A stretch of DNA of 64,000 bases from Gemmobacter fulvus (GCF_018798885.1 NZ_CP076363.1:246691-310690); one strand, 5' to 3'. Positions 1 to 9,766 are shown, numbered from the stretch's first letter. The notes: generated by a model from the sequence alone, not told the origin. Numbers and translations are program-made.

Positions 1-894
1 ACCCGGTTCCGGGTGCAGGTGGCCTCTGATCTGGCCGCAGCCTTGCGTGAAGCGCAGGCCGTGGTGCTGGCCTTGCCCGCGAACGGGCATCGCCGGGTGA
101 TGGATCTGGCGCTGCCGCATCTGGAGGCCGGGCATACGATCATCGTCAGCGCGCAATTGTCGCTGGGGGCGGCCTATCTGCATCAGGCACTGGTGCGGCG
201 CGGGGTCGAGGCCACGGTGATCGGCTGGGGCACGACGGTGGTGATGGGCCGCCGCACCGGCCCGGCCGAGGTGCAGATCGGCGGCATCCGCCCGGCTGTG
301 CCGATGGCGGTGCTGCCAGAGGTGCAGGGCGCGCAAGGCCTTGCCCTGTGCCGCAGCCTGTTTGGCGCCCGCTTTCAACTGGCAGCAGGCCTGCTGGACA
401 TCGCGCTTGGCAACCTCAACCCGCCGGTACATCTGGCCAATGCGCTGTGCAATCTGACGCGGATCGAACGCGGCGAGGTCTGGGCGAATTACGATGGCCT
501 GACCCCCGCCGTCGCGCGGCTGATCGAGGCGCTGGACCTTGAACGGATCGCGGTGGCCCGCGCCTTTGGCTGTGCGGCGCGCACGGTGCAGGACCATTTC
601 CGCATGACCTTTGATCTGCCACACGGGCTGTCCTTGGCCGAGATGGCGGCGCAGGTTCACCAGCGGCGCAAGGGGCCGCCCGGCCCGACATCGCTGACCA
701 CCCGCTTCATCACCGAAGACGTGCCCTTTGGCATCGTGGAAATTATCGCGCTGGCAAACCATGCCGCCGTGGCAGTGCCGCTGCATGAGGCGGGCCTGCG
801 CATGATCAATGCGCTGTGCGGCCAGACCTTCGAGCAGATGAACGATCTGCTGTCGGAGGGGTTGATCACGGCTTTGGTGGCGGCGCGGCGTTAA
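1..894 (+). CDS. Opine (octopine/nopaline) dehydrogenase family protein, 3' part
   Basis: C-terminal part of a member of the octopine/nopaline dehydrogenase family, which are NAD(P)-dependent enzymes that reductively couple an amino acid with a keto acid. The frame is already open at base 1 (T-R-F-R precedes the GTG at 13), so the start and the dinucleotide-binding GxGxxG lie left of the window. What remains is the end of the Rossmann domain (VVLALPANGH) and the helical C-terminal domain with GNLNPPVHLANAL, resembling the family's Asn/Pro/His active-site segment. It converges on hipA and the two stop codons overlap by 4 bases. The substrate cannot be read; other imine-forming dehydrogenases of this superfamily are possible. 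Confidence 0.7.
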   Translation, partial: TRFRVQVASDLAAALREAQAVVLALPANGHRRVMDLALPHLEAGHTIIVSAQLSLGAAYLHQALVRRGVEATVIGWGTTVVMGRRTGPAEVQIGGIRPAVPMAVLPEVQGAQGLALCRSLFGARFQLAAGLLDIALGNLNPPVHLANALCNLTRIERGEVWANYDGLTPAVARLIEALDLERIAVARAFGCAARTVQDHFRMTFDLPHGLSLAEMAAQVHQRRKGPPGPTSLTTRFITEDVPFGIVEIIALANHAAVAVPLHEAGLRMINALCGQTFEQMNDLLSEGLITALVAARR

Positions 895-2150
895 CCCGCG
901 CCACACTCGGCCAGGATTGGCAGCATCAGCGTGATATGCCTGTCAATCCGCGCCAGCACCGCCGCAGGAATGGCGGCGCGTTCCGGCAGATGCCACCATT
1001 CCGCATTCACCCGCGCCGCCGTTGCGGCGACGGCGGCCAGCACGGCAGGCTCCGGCAGTCTGGCGCGATTGGCAAAGGCCTTCCAGCGCGAGGGTGTCAG
1101 TGCCTTGAACGACCGCTCACCGCCCAAAGTCAGCGCCATGCCATCCGCCGGAAGATAGGGCACGGTCGACAGCATGTCATAGATCGGTGACAGCGCGGGC
1201 GGCCCGTCGCCCTCGGGATAGATCAGCGACCAGTTCTTCAGGTGCATGTCGCCATTGCCCGTCACGGCGCAGAGCGCGAGCCTGCGCACGAAATCCAGCG
1301 CCGCCGCAGGCGATACCGCCATGGTCAGCGCGGCGGCAATGTCGTGATAGGCCGCGCCGTCATATTTGCGCGAGGGATACAGGCCGAACACCTGCGCAAA
1401 ATCCTCGATATGCCGCCGCCGCCCGCCCTGCCCCCGGTCGAAGCGTTTCACCAGCAAGACCTTGCCATCTGACAGGGTATCGAATTCTTCGGGGATGCCT
1501 TCGAAATCGGCCTTGTCGACCAGTTCCCGCGCAGGCACATCCATGCCAAGCGCCGCCGCCAGTGCCAGATTGGCATATTCATTTTCCGCCACGCCGGGGA
1601 AGGTGAGCGAGGGGAATTTGGCGATATACTGGCCCTGCCCATCCTCCAGCGGCAGGGTCAGCCCACCGCCCTTTCCGGTATTTTTCATCACCGAAAGCTT
1701 CATCTGCACCCCCGCAAGCGAGAAGCGCAGCCTGGGGGGCTGTGGGGCCTGTGCAGACGCCACGGCCCGCGCACCCTCAGTTGGCACAACCCGCACCGCC
1801 CCCGGAAGATCGGCCCCCAGCGCCGCCAGCAGATCGAAATCATTGCCAGGGCGCACCGAGGCCGCGTGGTGTTTTTCCATCGCCTCGCGGAGTTTCTCCT
1901 CGGGCAGCAGGTTGGCGAAAAACGCGGGCAATGCGCCTGCCAGCGGCCTTGGATCCCTGCGCAATCCACCTGTTGCGGCCCGCAAGGACAGGCTCAGAAC
2001 CGGCGTGCCCCCCGTTGCGCGATAGGCCGGATCAAGGCTGAATGCGTTGAAATCGCCCGGCGTTCTGACGATCGTGCCAATCTTGCAGGCGTTCAGATAG
2101 ACATCCAGCGACTGAACCCTGTCAGCGGCGTGAGAAACCGGGGCCATGAT
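891..2150 (-). CDS. hipA: HipA-family serine/threonine kinase toxin
   Basis: Type II toxin of the HipBA family, a kinase that in E. coli phosphorylates glutamyl-tRNA synthetase and causes dormancy; the target here is unknown. The protein has 419 residues. The N-terminal subdomain spans about 15-110. SLAGVQMKLSV (about 144-154) matches the HipA phosphate-binding loop, VKRFDR lies at about 234-239, NGDMHLKNWS (about 298-307) is the catalytic loop with Asp and Asn, and IYDML (about 323-327) supplies the metal-binding Asp. The ATG at 2150 is preceded by a strong GGAGGAGG, better than the upstream ATG at 2195. It overlaps hipB by 29 bases, so translation is probably coupled. The family usually spans 400-440 residues, so the protein looks intact. 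Confidence 0.9.
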   Translation of the reverse strand: MMAPVSHAADRVQSLDVYLNACKIGTIVRTPGDFNAFSLDPAYRATGGTPVLSLSLRAATGGLRRDPRPLAGALPAFFANLLPEEKLREAMEKHHAASVRPGNDFDLLAALGADLPGAVRVVPTEGARAVASAQAPQPPRLRFSLAGVQMKLSVMKNTGKGGGLTLPLEDGQGQYIAKFPSLTFPGVAENEYANLALAAALGMDVPARELVDKADFEGIPEEFDTLSDGKVLLVKRFDRGQGGRRRHIEDFAQVFGLYPSRKYDGAAYHDIAAALTMAVSPAAALDFVRRLALCAVTGNGDMHLKNWSLIYPEGDGPPALSPIYDMLSTVPYLPADGMALTLGGERSFKALTPSRWKAFANRARLPEPAVLAAVAATAARVNAEWWHLPERAAIPAAVLARIDRHITLMLPILAECGAG

Positions 2151-2448
2151 CCTCCTCCTCGGGCTGAGGGGCGAAGGCGGGCAGATCATTCGCATCCTGC
2201 GGCTGCAACAGCGACTGAACCGCAGGCATCAGGGCCTGAGGGATCAGCATCAGTTCCAGCCCCAGCGCCCGCGCGATATTCAGCAGCGTGGTCATGCGCG
2301 CGGCGGCGGCCCCGGTTTCAATGTCCCGATACCTTGGCCGCGACAGCCCTGCCAAATCCGCCACCTGCTCTTGCGTCAGGCCGACAGAGAGCCGCGCCTG
2401 CCGCAGCAGCGCGCCGATGTGTTGCAAGGCTTCGGGTCTGGCGGTCAC
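2122..2448 (-). CDS. hipB: HipB-like XRE antitoxin/repressor
   Basis: Helix-turn-helix antitoxin that would bind HipA and repress the operon. The 108 residues contain an XRE-type HTH (IGALLRQARLSVGLTQEQVADLAGLSRPRYRDIETG, about 10-45, quoted only as its extent: key residues LTQEQVADLAGLS). The C-terminal tail is acidic and disordered (PEEEDHG). The start is GTG at 2448, preceded by AAAGG, which itself lies within the left half of the candidate operator, so repressor binding would also cover the ribosome binding site. It is first gene of the hipBA operon. The pairing and overlap with hipA make the assignment firm although HTH sequences alone are not diagnostic. Confidence 0.85.
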   Translation of the reverse strand: MTARPEALQHIGALLRQARLSVGLTQEQVADLAGLSRPRYRDIETGAAAARMTTLLNIARALGLELMLIPQALMPAVQSLLQPQDANDLPAFAPQPEEEDHGPGFSRR

Positions 2449-2451
2449 AAA

Positions 2452-2498
2452 GATACCTTTACGATTTATGCGGCCAATAAATGATACGTTAAGGTATC
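2452..2498. promoter_or_regulatory. Candidate HipB operator, inverted repeat
   Basis: GATACCTTTACG (2452-2463) and CGTTAAGGTATC (2487-2498) form an inverted repeat matching at 11 of 12 positions, centres 35 bp apart. A second, nested palindrome, ATTTAT-N7-ATAAAT, lies between the arms at about 2464-2482. The pair sits directly upstream of the hipB GTG start. HipBA operons are known to be autorepressed through such palindromes; binding here is inferred. Confidence 0.6.
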
Positions 2499-2721
2499 AA
2501 TTTTCAGGAAAAAGTCAATCAATGATCTGCTTACAGATCTTTTTGAAGATAATGATGCGTAAACGGATCATATCAGGCCCCAAGGCCCTGCTCCTTCCGA
2601 TCAACAATGCAGAGCAAAACCTGACAGAGCATGTGGCGTGCCAACGGCGGGAAGGCTGTGACAAACCGCCACAGCTGATCCTATCATGCCGCGCAGCCCC
2701 ATGCGTGAAAGGAACAGGCGG

Positions 2722-3012
2722 ATGTGCCGTATCCTCGCCAGTGAAGACCCGTCACATCACGAAAGCCATACCCGATCCGTGCGGCTGAACGGGCAAAGCA
2801 CCTCGATCCGGCTGGAACGCGCATTCTGGCAGATCCTCGACCGGATCGCCGAGGATGAGGGCGCATCGACGCCGCAAGTGCTGTCACAATTGCACAGCGA
2901 GGTGCTGGAGCTGCGCGGCGAGGTGCGCAATTTCACCTCGCTGCTCCGCTGCGCGTGTTTGCGCTGGCAAGGGGCCGAGCGCAGCGGAAGAACCGGCATG
3001 GTAGTAGCGTGA
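2722..3012 (+). CDS. Ribbon-helix-helix domain protein (RHH_4 type)
   Basis: Small DNA-binding-type protein of the alphaproteobacterial RHH_4 family, 96 residues from the ATG at 2722. The N-terminal MCRI, the central RSVRLNGQSTSIRLERAFW and the downstream LRCACLRW follow the layout of this family (beta strand SVRL..TSIRLE, then two helices). The ATG at 2722 follows AGGCGG and gives the family-typical MCRI start; an in-frame ATG at 2701 would add only a basic leader. The gene stands alone between hipBA and an unrelated hypothetical gene. The regulated genes are unknown. Confidence 0.75.
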   Translation: MCRILASEDPSHHESHTRSVRLNGQSTSIRLERAFWQILDRIAEDEGASTPQVLSQLHSEVLELRGEVRNFTSLLRCACLRWQGAERSGRTGMVVA

Positions 3013-3241
3013 TACCACCCCGGCGGCAGGTTCGGCGGCTAGTCTGCGCCGTGGAATCACTGGCTGGCGCCCACCGGGCCAGTATCAACGCGCCAAAAGA
3101 AAACTCCATGACAGACAGGATGGAATACATGTAAACTTGACGACAAGGCGACAGCACAAAGACAAAAAACGACCGGGCGGCGGGATCGGGGAGGATCGCA
3201 AGGCCACGGGAGACGACATCAGGACATCGGGGAGGATGACC

Positions 3242-3733
3242 ATGGTCGACATCATTTCGAAACGCGACGGCCCGCGCCGCGAAGACGCCGCCGCCCGCCG
3301 CATGATCGAAGCCAATCGCGGCACCATCACGCATCTGGCAGACCGGCTGACCCAAGGCGGCTATAGCGCCAGCAAAGCCGCCAAGGCCGCCGCGCAGCAA
3401 GCCCCGCAGGCAGACGGCAAGATGATCCACGATCTGTCCCCCGCCGGACGGGCCAGCGTTGGATCAGGGGTTGCCCGCGTCAAGGTCAGCCTCAATGACC
3501 GGGTTGTGGCCTATGATGACGGATCGGGGCGGCAATTGCATCTGCTCGGCCAGATCCGCCGTCAGGACGGGTTTCGTTATTTCGCACTGGCCACCGTGGA
3601 AAACGGCTTTCTGAGCGGTCTGCCGCCAGAGGTTCTGGCCCCGCTTGCCGAACTGGATGGCCAGATCATTGATGCCGCCTGCCCCGAAACGCTGCTGTCC
3701 GCCGAAATCGCAACGCGCCTCGGTTATGCCTGA
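3242..3733 (+). CDS. Hypothetical protein
   Basis: A 163-residue protein I do not recognise. The start is placed at 3242 because GGGGAGG at 3228-3235 is correctly spaced for it, whereas the ATG at 3236 touches the ribosome binding site. The N-terminus is charged (SKRDGPRREDAAARR) and helical, followed by an Ala/Lys-rich stretch (ASKAAKAAAQQAPQ). A beta-rich C-terminal half starts near residue 70 and contains VVAYDDGSGRQLHLLGQI. There is no signal peptide or membrane segment. It lies 81 bp upstream of the sigma-54 activator on the same strand; no operon can be shown. Confidence 0.55.
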   Translation: MVDIISKRDGPRREDAAARRMIEANRGTITHLADRLTQGGYSASKAAKAAAQQAPQADGKMIHDLSPAGRASVGSGVARVKVSLNDRVVAYDDGSGRQLHLLGQIRRQDGFRYFALATVENGFLSGLPPEVLAPLAELDGQIIDAACPETLLSAEIATRLGYA

Positions 3734-3814
3734 CGCCCCGGTGGCGGCGCAGGGCAGCGGGATTTGGAATGCCAGACTGGGCCTGTGGCCCTCCAGCCAG
3801 AATGGATGCCTCGG

Positions 3815-5833
3815 ATGACTGAAGCAACCACCGGATTTTCACCGCCCGCCGGGTTGCCCGATACCTGGTTCGATCAGCGCATGACGATGCGCGCCTGGGA
3901 AGACCTGCTGACCTACCGCGATCTTGAGCGCACCCGCAGTGCCGGGGTGCGCAGCGAGATTCTGGAATCCTGGTGCCGCAGCCTTGAACTCGGGATTGAC
4001 GCGCTGGCCGATTTTGCGCCGCTGGATCACGCGGATGAACGGCTGACACAGGCGCGCGAAGAAAATGCCGCCCTGCGCAGCGCGGCCCGCCTGCCCTTTG
4101 CCAAGATCGGTGCGCTGCTGAGCGAGGCAGACGCGCTGCTGATCCTCACCGATGCCAAGGGCATGATTCTGGACCAGATCGGCGATTGCCGGACTCAGGA
4201 TGCGGCGCAGGCCATCCACCTCATTCAAGGCTGCGCCTGGGACGAGGCGATGATCGGCACCAATGGCATCGGCACCGCACTGCGCACCGGGCAGCCGGTG
4301 GTGGTGCATGGGTCCGAACATTTCTGCCAGGGCATCAAGGGCTGGACCTGTGCCGCCGCCCCGATCCGCGACCCGTTCGACCAGCGTGTTCTGGGCGCGG
4401 TCGATCTGTCCGGCCCGCCGGGCATTTTTCGCCCCCATAACGTGGCCCTTGTGGCAGCCGTGGCGCGGGAGATCGAAGTGGCGCTGGCCGAACGGCAAGA
4501 GATGGAGCGGGTGCGCCTGCTGGAAGCCTTTCTGGATACCGGGGCCAGCCGCAGCAAAACCGATGGCGTGGTGATCCTCGACCGGATCGGGCGGGTGATC
4601 TATCATCGGCAAAGCCCGGCGCGGCGTGGCTGTGATCTGGCGCTGGGGCGGCAGTTGATCGCCCTGTCCGATGCGATGAGCGATGGCGACATTGCCAAGG
4701 CGCTGCCGCCGCCGCTGCGGGCCAGTGGCGTGAACCGGCTGATGCTGGATGGCGCCTTCAGCGGTGCGGCGCTGATCCTGCCATCGAACCCGCGCGCCGC
4801 CTTGTCCGCTGCTCCCGTGGCCCCCACGGCCCCGGTGCGCATCGCCCCGCGCGCAGGCACCGAAGAAGAAGCCTTGCTGATGATCGGCACCGCGCCGAAA
4901 TATCTGGAGGCGATGGACCTCGCGCGCCGCGCCGCCGCGGCGGGTGCGCCGGTGTTGATACAGGGCGAAACCGGCGCGGGCAAAGAGCTGTTCGCCCGGC
5001 TGGTTCACGCGGGCAGTGGCCGCAAATCCGGCGCGCCTTTCGTGACGGTGAATTGCGGCGCGATCTCTGTCGATCTGTTCGGGTCAGAGCTGTTCGGCCA
5101 TGTGGCCGGGGCGTTCACCGGCGCGGCGCGGGATGGCAAACCCGGCAAGTTCGAGCTGGCAGACGGTGGGGTGCTCTGCCTTGATGAAATCGGGGAAATG
5201 CCGCTGGAATTGCAACCCTATCTGCTGCGGGTGCTGGAACAGCGGGCGATCTACCGTGTGGGCTGTGCCAAGCGCAGGCCGGTGGATGTGCAACTGGTGG
5301 CAATGACCAACCGCGATCTGGGGCTTGAGGTGGAAACCGGGCGCTTCCGCCGCGATCTGTTTTACCGCATCGGCACGGTCACCATCGACGTGCCGCCCCT
5401 GCGCGAACGCGGCTGCGACATTCCGGTTCTGGCTACGCATTTCAACCAGCGGGTCGCGGCCCGGCTGGGCCGCCCGCCGCTGACGCTGGACGATGCGGTG
5501 ATGGAGCAGCTTCTGGCCTATCGCTGGCCCGGCAATGTGCGCGAATTGCGCAATCTGTTCGAGCGGCTGCACCTGATGTCGGTGGACGGGCAGGTGACGC
5601 TGGAAGATCTGCCGCGCAATATGCAGACCCTGCCAGAGCCCCCCGCCGTCCCGGCAAAAGCCGTGATCGAACCGGATCCGGTCAGCCTGACGGATATGGA
5701 ATGTCAGGCAATCCGCCGCGCTTTGGTCAGCGAGGCCGGCAATATGACACGGGTCGCCGCCGCTTTGGGCATCTCGCGCCCGACGCTGTATCGCAAACTG
5801 AAGCTTTACGGCATCCGTCGCACCTATGAATAG
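3815..5833 (+). CDS. Sigma-54-dependent transcriptional activator, AcoR type (GAF-AAA-Fis)
   Basis: Enhancer-binding protein that would remodel sigma-54 RNA polymerase by ATP hydrolysis. About 672 residues from ATG 3815. The N-terminal GAF-like sensory region (about 60-220) includes GMILDQIGD and [15 protein letters not shown], typical of AcoR-like activators. The AAA+ domain has Walker A GETGAGKE (about 383-390), the sigma-54 contact loop GAFTGA (about 431-436) and Walker B LCLDEIG (about 453). A Fis-type HTH closes the protein ([20 protein letters not shown]). The ligand is unknown; homologues respond to acetoin or ketones. It precedes the FAD/NAD(P) gene, but I see no -24/-12 promoter in the 80 bp between them, so the target may lie elsewhere. 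Confidence 0.88.
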   Translation: MTEATTGFSPPAGLPDTWFDQRMTMRAWEDLLTYRDLERTRSAGVRSEILESWCRSLELGIDALADFAPLDHADERLTQAREENAALRSAARLPFAKIGALLSEADALLILTDAKGMILDQIGDCRTQDAAQAIHLIQGCAWDEAMIGTNGIGTALRTGQPVVVHGSEHFCQGIKGWTCAAAPIRDPFDQRVLGAVDLSGPPGIFRPHNVALVAAVAREIEVALAERQEMERVRLLEAFLDTGASRSKTDGVVILDRIGRVIYHRQSPARRGCDLALGRQLIALSDAMSDGDIAKALPPPLRASGVNRLMLDGAFSGAALILPSNPRAALSAAPVAPTAPVRIAPRAGTEEEALLMIGTAPKYLEAMDLARRAAAAGAPVLIQGETGAGKELFARLVHAGSGRKSGAPFVTVNCGAISVDLFGSELFGHVAGAFTGAARDGKPGKFELADGGVLCLDEIGEMPLELQPYLLRVLEQRAIYRVGCAKRRPVDVQLVAMTNRDLGLEVETGRFRRDLFYRIGTVTIDVPPLRERGCDIPVLATHFNQRVAARLGRPPLTLDDAVMEQLLAYRWPGNVRELRNLFERLHLMSVDGQVTLEDLPRNMQTLPEPPAVPAKAVIEPDPVSLTDMECQAIRRALVSEAGNMTRVAAALGISRPTLYRKLKLYGIRRTYE

Positions 5834-5913
5834 CGGCGGTCGGGAACCGATCCGACGCTGAGGTCATTCACCCATCGCCGCAGAGACAACGGCGCAACGG
5901 GCATGGTGGTTTT

Positions 5914-7503
5914 ATGGCGACGACACTCGCGGTGGTGGGCACAGGCCCGACTGGCATCTATGCCTTCCGCAGCCTGATCCGCCACAGCACGCCTTTGGTG
6001 ATCTGGCTGTTTGAAAAGGGCGAAAAAGCCGGGATCGGCATGCCCTATTCCCCCGAAACCGCCAGCAAGGCCATGCTGGCCAATATTGCCAGCATCGAAA
6101 TCCCGCCTGTCGTCACCCCCTATCTCGACTGGTTGCAAGATCTGCCGCAGGCGCGGCTGTCGTCTTATGGGCTTGCAGTGGACGAGCTGGATGACCGGCA
6201 ATTCACCCCCCGGCTTCTGCTGGGCGAATATTTCCGCGACCAGTTGATGACATTGGTCGATCATGCCCGCGCAGCAGGGCACCAGATCGAGATCCGCGAG
6301 AAAACCGAAATTACCGATCTTGTCGCGCAAGAGGGCAAGGTGATCCTGCACAGCGCGAACGGGCCGCTGACCCAGCGCTTCAACCGGGTGATTGTGGCGA
6401 CAGGCCATGTCTTTCCCGAAGCCGAAGAGGCGAGCCGCACCTATTTTCCCAGCCCATGGTCCGGCCTGATCGACGCCGAGATTCCGGCGGCGCGGGTGGG
6501 GATCATGGGCACCTCGCTCAGTTCGATTGATGCGGCGATGGCGGTGGCAAACCAGCATGGCCGCTTTCACCGCAAGGGCGAGGATCTGACCTTCAAGACC
6601 GATGCCGATGGGTTGAAAATCACGCTCATGTCCTGGACCGGGGTTTTGCCCGAGGCGGATTTTTATTGCCCCCTGCCCTATCTGCCGCTGCAAGAGATGA
6701 CGGATGCGGCGCTGGCCCGATGCCTGTCTGCGCCCCGGCCCTATGACGCGATCTTTGATCTGTTCCGCGCCGAAATCCTGCAGGCCGATCCGGCCTATGC
6801 CACGCGGATCGGCATTGCCAAGCTGACCGCAGACAGCTTTCCCGATGCCTATTTCGCCGAACGCGAAGCGCAGGATCCGTTCCGCTGGGCCCGCAAGAAC
6901 TTGGCCGAGGTGGAATATAACAAGGCGCATGAAATCACGGTGCCCTGGCGCTATGCCATCCTGAGGATGCATGAAAAGATCGACGCGGTTGTGGCCGATC
7001 TGCCCGAGGATGATCGGGAGCGGTTCGATACGGGCCTGAAAAAGGTGTTCGTCGACAATTACGCCGCCGTGCCGTCAGAATCGATCCGCCGGTTGCTGGC
7101 CTTGCGGGATGCGGGCGTGCTGGAGGTTCTGGCGCTTGGTGACCCCTATGATCTGGATCGCACGGGCGAGAAAACGGTGATCCGGGCCAAGGGCAAGACC
7201 CTTGTCTTTGACATCTTCATAGATGCGCGTGGGCAAAAGCCGCTGACCACCGAAGATCTGCCCTTCCCGCATCTGCGCGACGCGCTGCTGGAGGCCGGGC
7301 AGGAGATCCCCGAGGTGGATGATGCCTATCAACTGATCGGGGCCGAGGATTTTGCCGGACGCATCTCGTTTGGGGCCCTGCCCTATCTGATGCACGACAA
7401 GCCTTTTGTGCAGGGCATCACCGCCTGCGCCGAGATTGGCACCGCCATGGCGCGCGAGATCCGGCAGGATGCCGCGCGCCGCAAGCGCCGCCGCTGGGCC
7501 TAG
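5914..7503 (+). CDS. FAD/NAD(P)-binding protein (NAD_binding_9 type)
   Basis: Predicted flavoprotein of the FAD/NAD(P)-binding family often found with siderophore or lysine N-hydroxylase-like proteins; 529 residues. The N-terminus carries the dinucleotide fold VVGTGPTGIYAF (about 6-17) followed by the E/K-rich strand LFEKGEKAGIGMPYS, characteristic of this family. A second nucleotide-binding segment, RVGIMGTSLSSIDAAMA, lies near residue 190. The C-terminus is very basic (ARRKRRRWA). It lies 80 bp downstream of the sigma-54 activator on the same strand and may be co-transcribed with it. The reaction is not known; I would not assign a substrate. Confidence 0.75.
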   Translation: MATTLAVVGTGPTGIYAFRSLIRHSTPLVIWLFEKGEKAGIGMPYSPETASKAMLANIASIEIPPVVTPYLDWLQDLPQARLSSYGLAVDELDDRQFTPRLLLGEYFRDQLMTLVDHARAAGHQIEIREKTEITDLVAQEGKVILHSANGPLTQRFNRVIVATGHVFPEAEEASRTYFPSPWSGLIDAEIPAARVGIMGTSLSSIDAAMAVANQHGRFHRKGEDLTFKTDADGLKITLMSWTGVLPEADFYCPLPYLPLQEMTDAALARCLSAPRPYDAIFDLFRAEILQADPAYATRIGIAKLTADSFPDAYFAEREAQDPFRWARKNLAEVEYNKAHEITVPWRYAILRMHEKIDAVVADLPEDDRERFDTGLKKVFVDNYAAVPSESIRRLLALRDAGVLEVLALGDPYDLDRTGEKTVIRAKGKTLVFDIFIDARGQKPLTTEDLPFPHLRDALLEAGQEIPEVDDAYQLIGAEDFAGRISFGALPYLMHDKPFVQGITACAEIGTAMAREIRQDAARRKRRRWA

Positions 7504-7509
7504 ACTGGC

Positions 7510-8730
7510 TCAGCGCAGCGCGGCGCAGGCCTCGGCGATCCGGGTGCAGGCGCGCTGCAACTCGGCCATCGAAGTGGCATAGGAAATGCGGAAATAGGGG
7601 GCCAGACCGAAGGCCGATCCCGGCACCACCGCCACATCGCGTGCCGTCAGCAGATACCGCGCGAAATCGGCATCCGTTGCGATCACGCTGCCATCGGGCG
7701 CGGTCTTGCCGATCGCCCCGGCACAGCTGGCAAAGGTGTAGAAGGCCCCTTCGGGCATCCGGCAGCTGAGGCCGGGAATGGCATTCAGCGCGCCCACCAC
7801 ATAGTCGCGCCGCGTCTGAAAATCCGCGCAACGCTCTGCCACGATGCCTTGCGGCCCGGTCAGCGCCGCCAAAGCCGCCGCCTGACTGACCGAGGACGGG
7901 CACGACGTCGACTGGCTTTGCACCACGGCCATCGCCTGAATCAGCGCGCGCGGCCCGCCTGCATAACCGATCCGCCAGCCGGTCATCGCATAGGCCTTGG
8001 AGACGCCATTCACCGTCAGCACCCGGTCCCGCAGGGTCGGTTCCAGCGCTGCCGGTGTCACGAACGCAAAATCGCCATAGACGATCTTTTCATACATATC
8101 ATCGACCATCAGCCAGACATGGCGATGGCGCAGCAAGACATCCAGCAGCGGGCGGTAATCGGCGGCGCTGTAAGCCGCACCCGACGGGTTGGAGGGCGAG
8201 TTCAGCATGACCCAGCGGGTTTTGGGGGTGATGGCCGCCTCAAGCGCCGCTGCCGTCAGTCGGAACCCGTCTGCCTCGGCGCAGGGGATCAGCACCGGCG
8301 TGCCGCCCGCAATTTCGACGATGTCGGAATAGGACACCCAATAGGGCGTCGGGATGATCACCTCGTCACCGGGGTTCAGCGTGGCCATCATCGCATTATA
8401 CAGCACCTGTTTTGCGCCGGTGCTGACGGTGATTTCATCCAGCGCGAAATCCAGCCCGTTGTCGGTGCGGAATTTGTCACGGATCGCCTGTTTGAGCTGG
8501 GGGGTGCCATCCAGTGCGGTGTATTTGGTTTCCCCTGCCCGGATCGCGGCAATCGCCGCCTCCTTGATATGGTCGGGCGTGTCGAAATCCGGCTCTCCGG
8601 CGCCCAGCACGATCACATCCCGGCCCTGCCGTTTCAGCGCATTGGCCATGCCGGTGATCTGAAGAATGGTCGACACCCCGATGGAGCTGATCCGCGTGGC
8701 GGGATGGAACGGGGCGGCGGTATCTTGCAT
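7510..8730 (-). CDS. Pyridoxal-phosphate aminotransferase, class I (aspartate aminotransferase-like)
   Basis: Fold-type I aminotransferase moving an amino group between an amino acid and a keto acid. The 406 residues match the alphaproteobacterial aspartate/prephenate aminotransferase group: the N-terminal ISSIGVSTILQITGMANAL, LGAGEPDFDTPDHI, LNSPSNPSG and the PLP lysine in GVSKAYAMTGWRIGYAGG. The start at 8730 has GAGG upstream at good spacing; longer in-frame versions lack this and add a non-homologous leader. It converges on the FAD/NAD(P) gene with a 6 bp gap. A second copy of aspC is common in these genomes, and the exact substrate is uncertain. Confidence 0.88.
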   Translation of the reverse strand: MQDTAAPFHPATRISSIGVSTILQITGMANALKRQGRDVIVLGAGEPDFDTPDHIKEAAIAAIRAGETKYTALDGTPQLKQAIRDKFRTDNGLDFALDEITVSTGAKQVLYNAMMATLNPGDEVIIPTPYWVSYSDIVEIAGGTPVLIPCAEADGFRLTAAALEAAITPKTRWVMLNSPSNPSGAAYSAADYRPLLDVLLRHRHVWLMVDDMYEKIVYGDFAFVTPAALEPTLRDRVLTVNGVSKAYAMTGWRIGYAGGPRALIQAMAVVQSQSTSCPSSVSQAAALAALTGPQGIVAERCADFQTRRDYVVGALNAIPGLSCRMPEGAFYTFASCAGAIGKTAPDGSVIATDADFARYLLTARDVAVVPGSAFGLAPYFRISYATSMAELQRACTRIAEACAALR

Positions 8731-8869
8731 GGGTCTGACCTCGGCTGTGGGGGTGATCGCCCCGGCCTCATTCGCCAGACGCATCACCGCCCCACAAAGG
8801 CACCAGTCATTTCAGCATTTCAACCGATTTATAGGCATTGATTCATTCCTTATGGGAATGGTGAAGCAC

Positions 8870-9766
8870 TCAGCGGTCTGGCGCGGTTTCCGCAAGGATC
8901 CAGTCACGGAACGCCACCAGCGGCGGGTGGCTGGCGCGATCAAGCGGCCAGCACAGATGATAAGCCTCGCTATTCTGCATCGGCAGATCCAGCGCCGGCA
9001 CCAGCTTGCCCGCCGCGAGTTCCTCGGCAATCAGAAAGGCCGGGATCAGCGCCACCCCCAGCCCGGCAATCGCGGCCTGCGCCAGGGTGGCGAACTGATC
9101 GAACAACATGCCATGCACCCCCTCAGCATCCGCCTGATAGAGCCGCAGCCAGCGCTCCCACGCATCGGGGCGCGTGGTCAGGTGCAGCAGGGGGGCCGCC
9201 CGGATATCCGCGGCCTCGGCAAAGCCGTATTGGTCGCGCAGCATCGGGGCACAGACCGGCAGCACAGTTTCGGGGCGCAGCAAGGCCATGCCGGTGCCCG
9301 GCCAGTCCTGCTGACCAAAGTGGATCGCGGCATCAATCGCCTCGTGCCGGAAATCGAAGGCGCTGATCCGGGTGATCAGGTTGATGGTGACGCCCGGATA
9401 AGACGACAGAAAGCGCGGCAGGCGCGGGGCCAGCCAGCGGGTGCCGAAGGTCGGCAGGATGGCCAGTGTCAGCGTGCCGCCCATCGGATTGGCCCGCAGA
9501 TTGAGCGAGGCCGCCGAAATCTTGTAAAGCGCTTCGCGGATTTCGCGCGCATAGGCCTCGCCGCCGAAGGTCAGGCGGATGGTCTGCCGTTCGCGGTGAA
9601 ACAGCGCCACGCCCAATTGTTCCTCCAGCGCCTTGATCTGCCGCGAGACGGCACTTTGTGTCAGCGACAGTTCCGCCGCCGCCGCCGTCACCGATCCGGT
9701 GCGCGCAGCAGCCTCGAAAGCCGCCAGCAGGGGCAGCGAGGGCAGGAAACGGCGGGGCGCGCGCAT
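8870..9766 (-). CDS. LysR-family regulator, GcvA type
   Basis: 298-residue LysR-type regulator. The winged HTH at residues about 8-67 reads LPLLAAFEAAARTGS, then TAAAAELSLTQSAVSRQIKALE, a sequence close to GcvA-like regulators. The effector domain follows. It is divergent from the FAD oxidoreductase at 9887, with 120 bp between the two starts, the usual arrangement for LysR regulators controlling the divergent gene; that control is inferred. The ATG at 9766 matches the family N-terminus, although the ribosome binding site is weak. Confidence 0.88.
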   Translation of the reverse strand: MRAPRRFLPSLPLLAAFEAAARTGSVTAAAAELSLTQSAVSRQIKALEEQLGVALFHRERQTIRLTFGGEAYAREIREALYKISAASLNLRANPMGGTLTLAILPTFGTRWLAPRLPRFLSSYPGVTINLITRISAFDFRHEAIDAAIHFGQQDWPGTGMALLRPETVLPVCAPMLRDQYGFAEAADIRAAPLLHLTTRPDAWERWLRLYQADAEGVHGMLFDQFATLAQAAIAGLGVALIPAFLIAEELAAGKLVPALDLPMQNSEAYHLCWPLDRASHPPLVAFRDWILAETAPDR

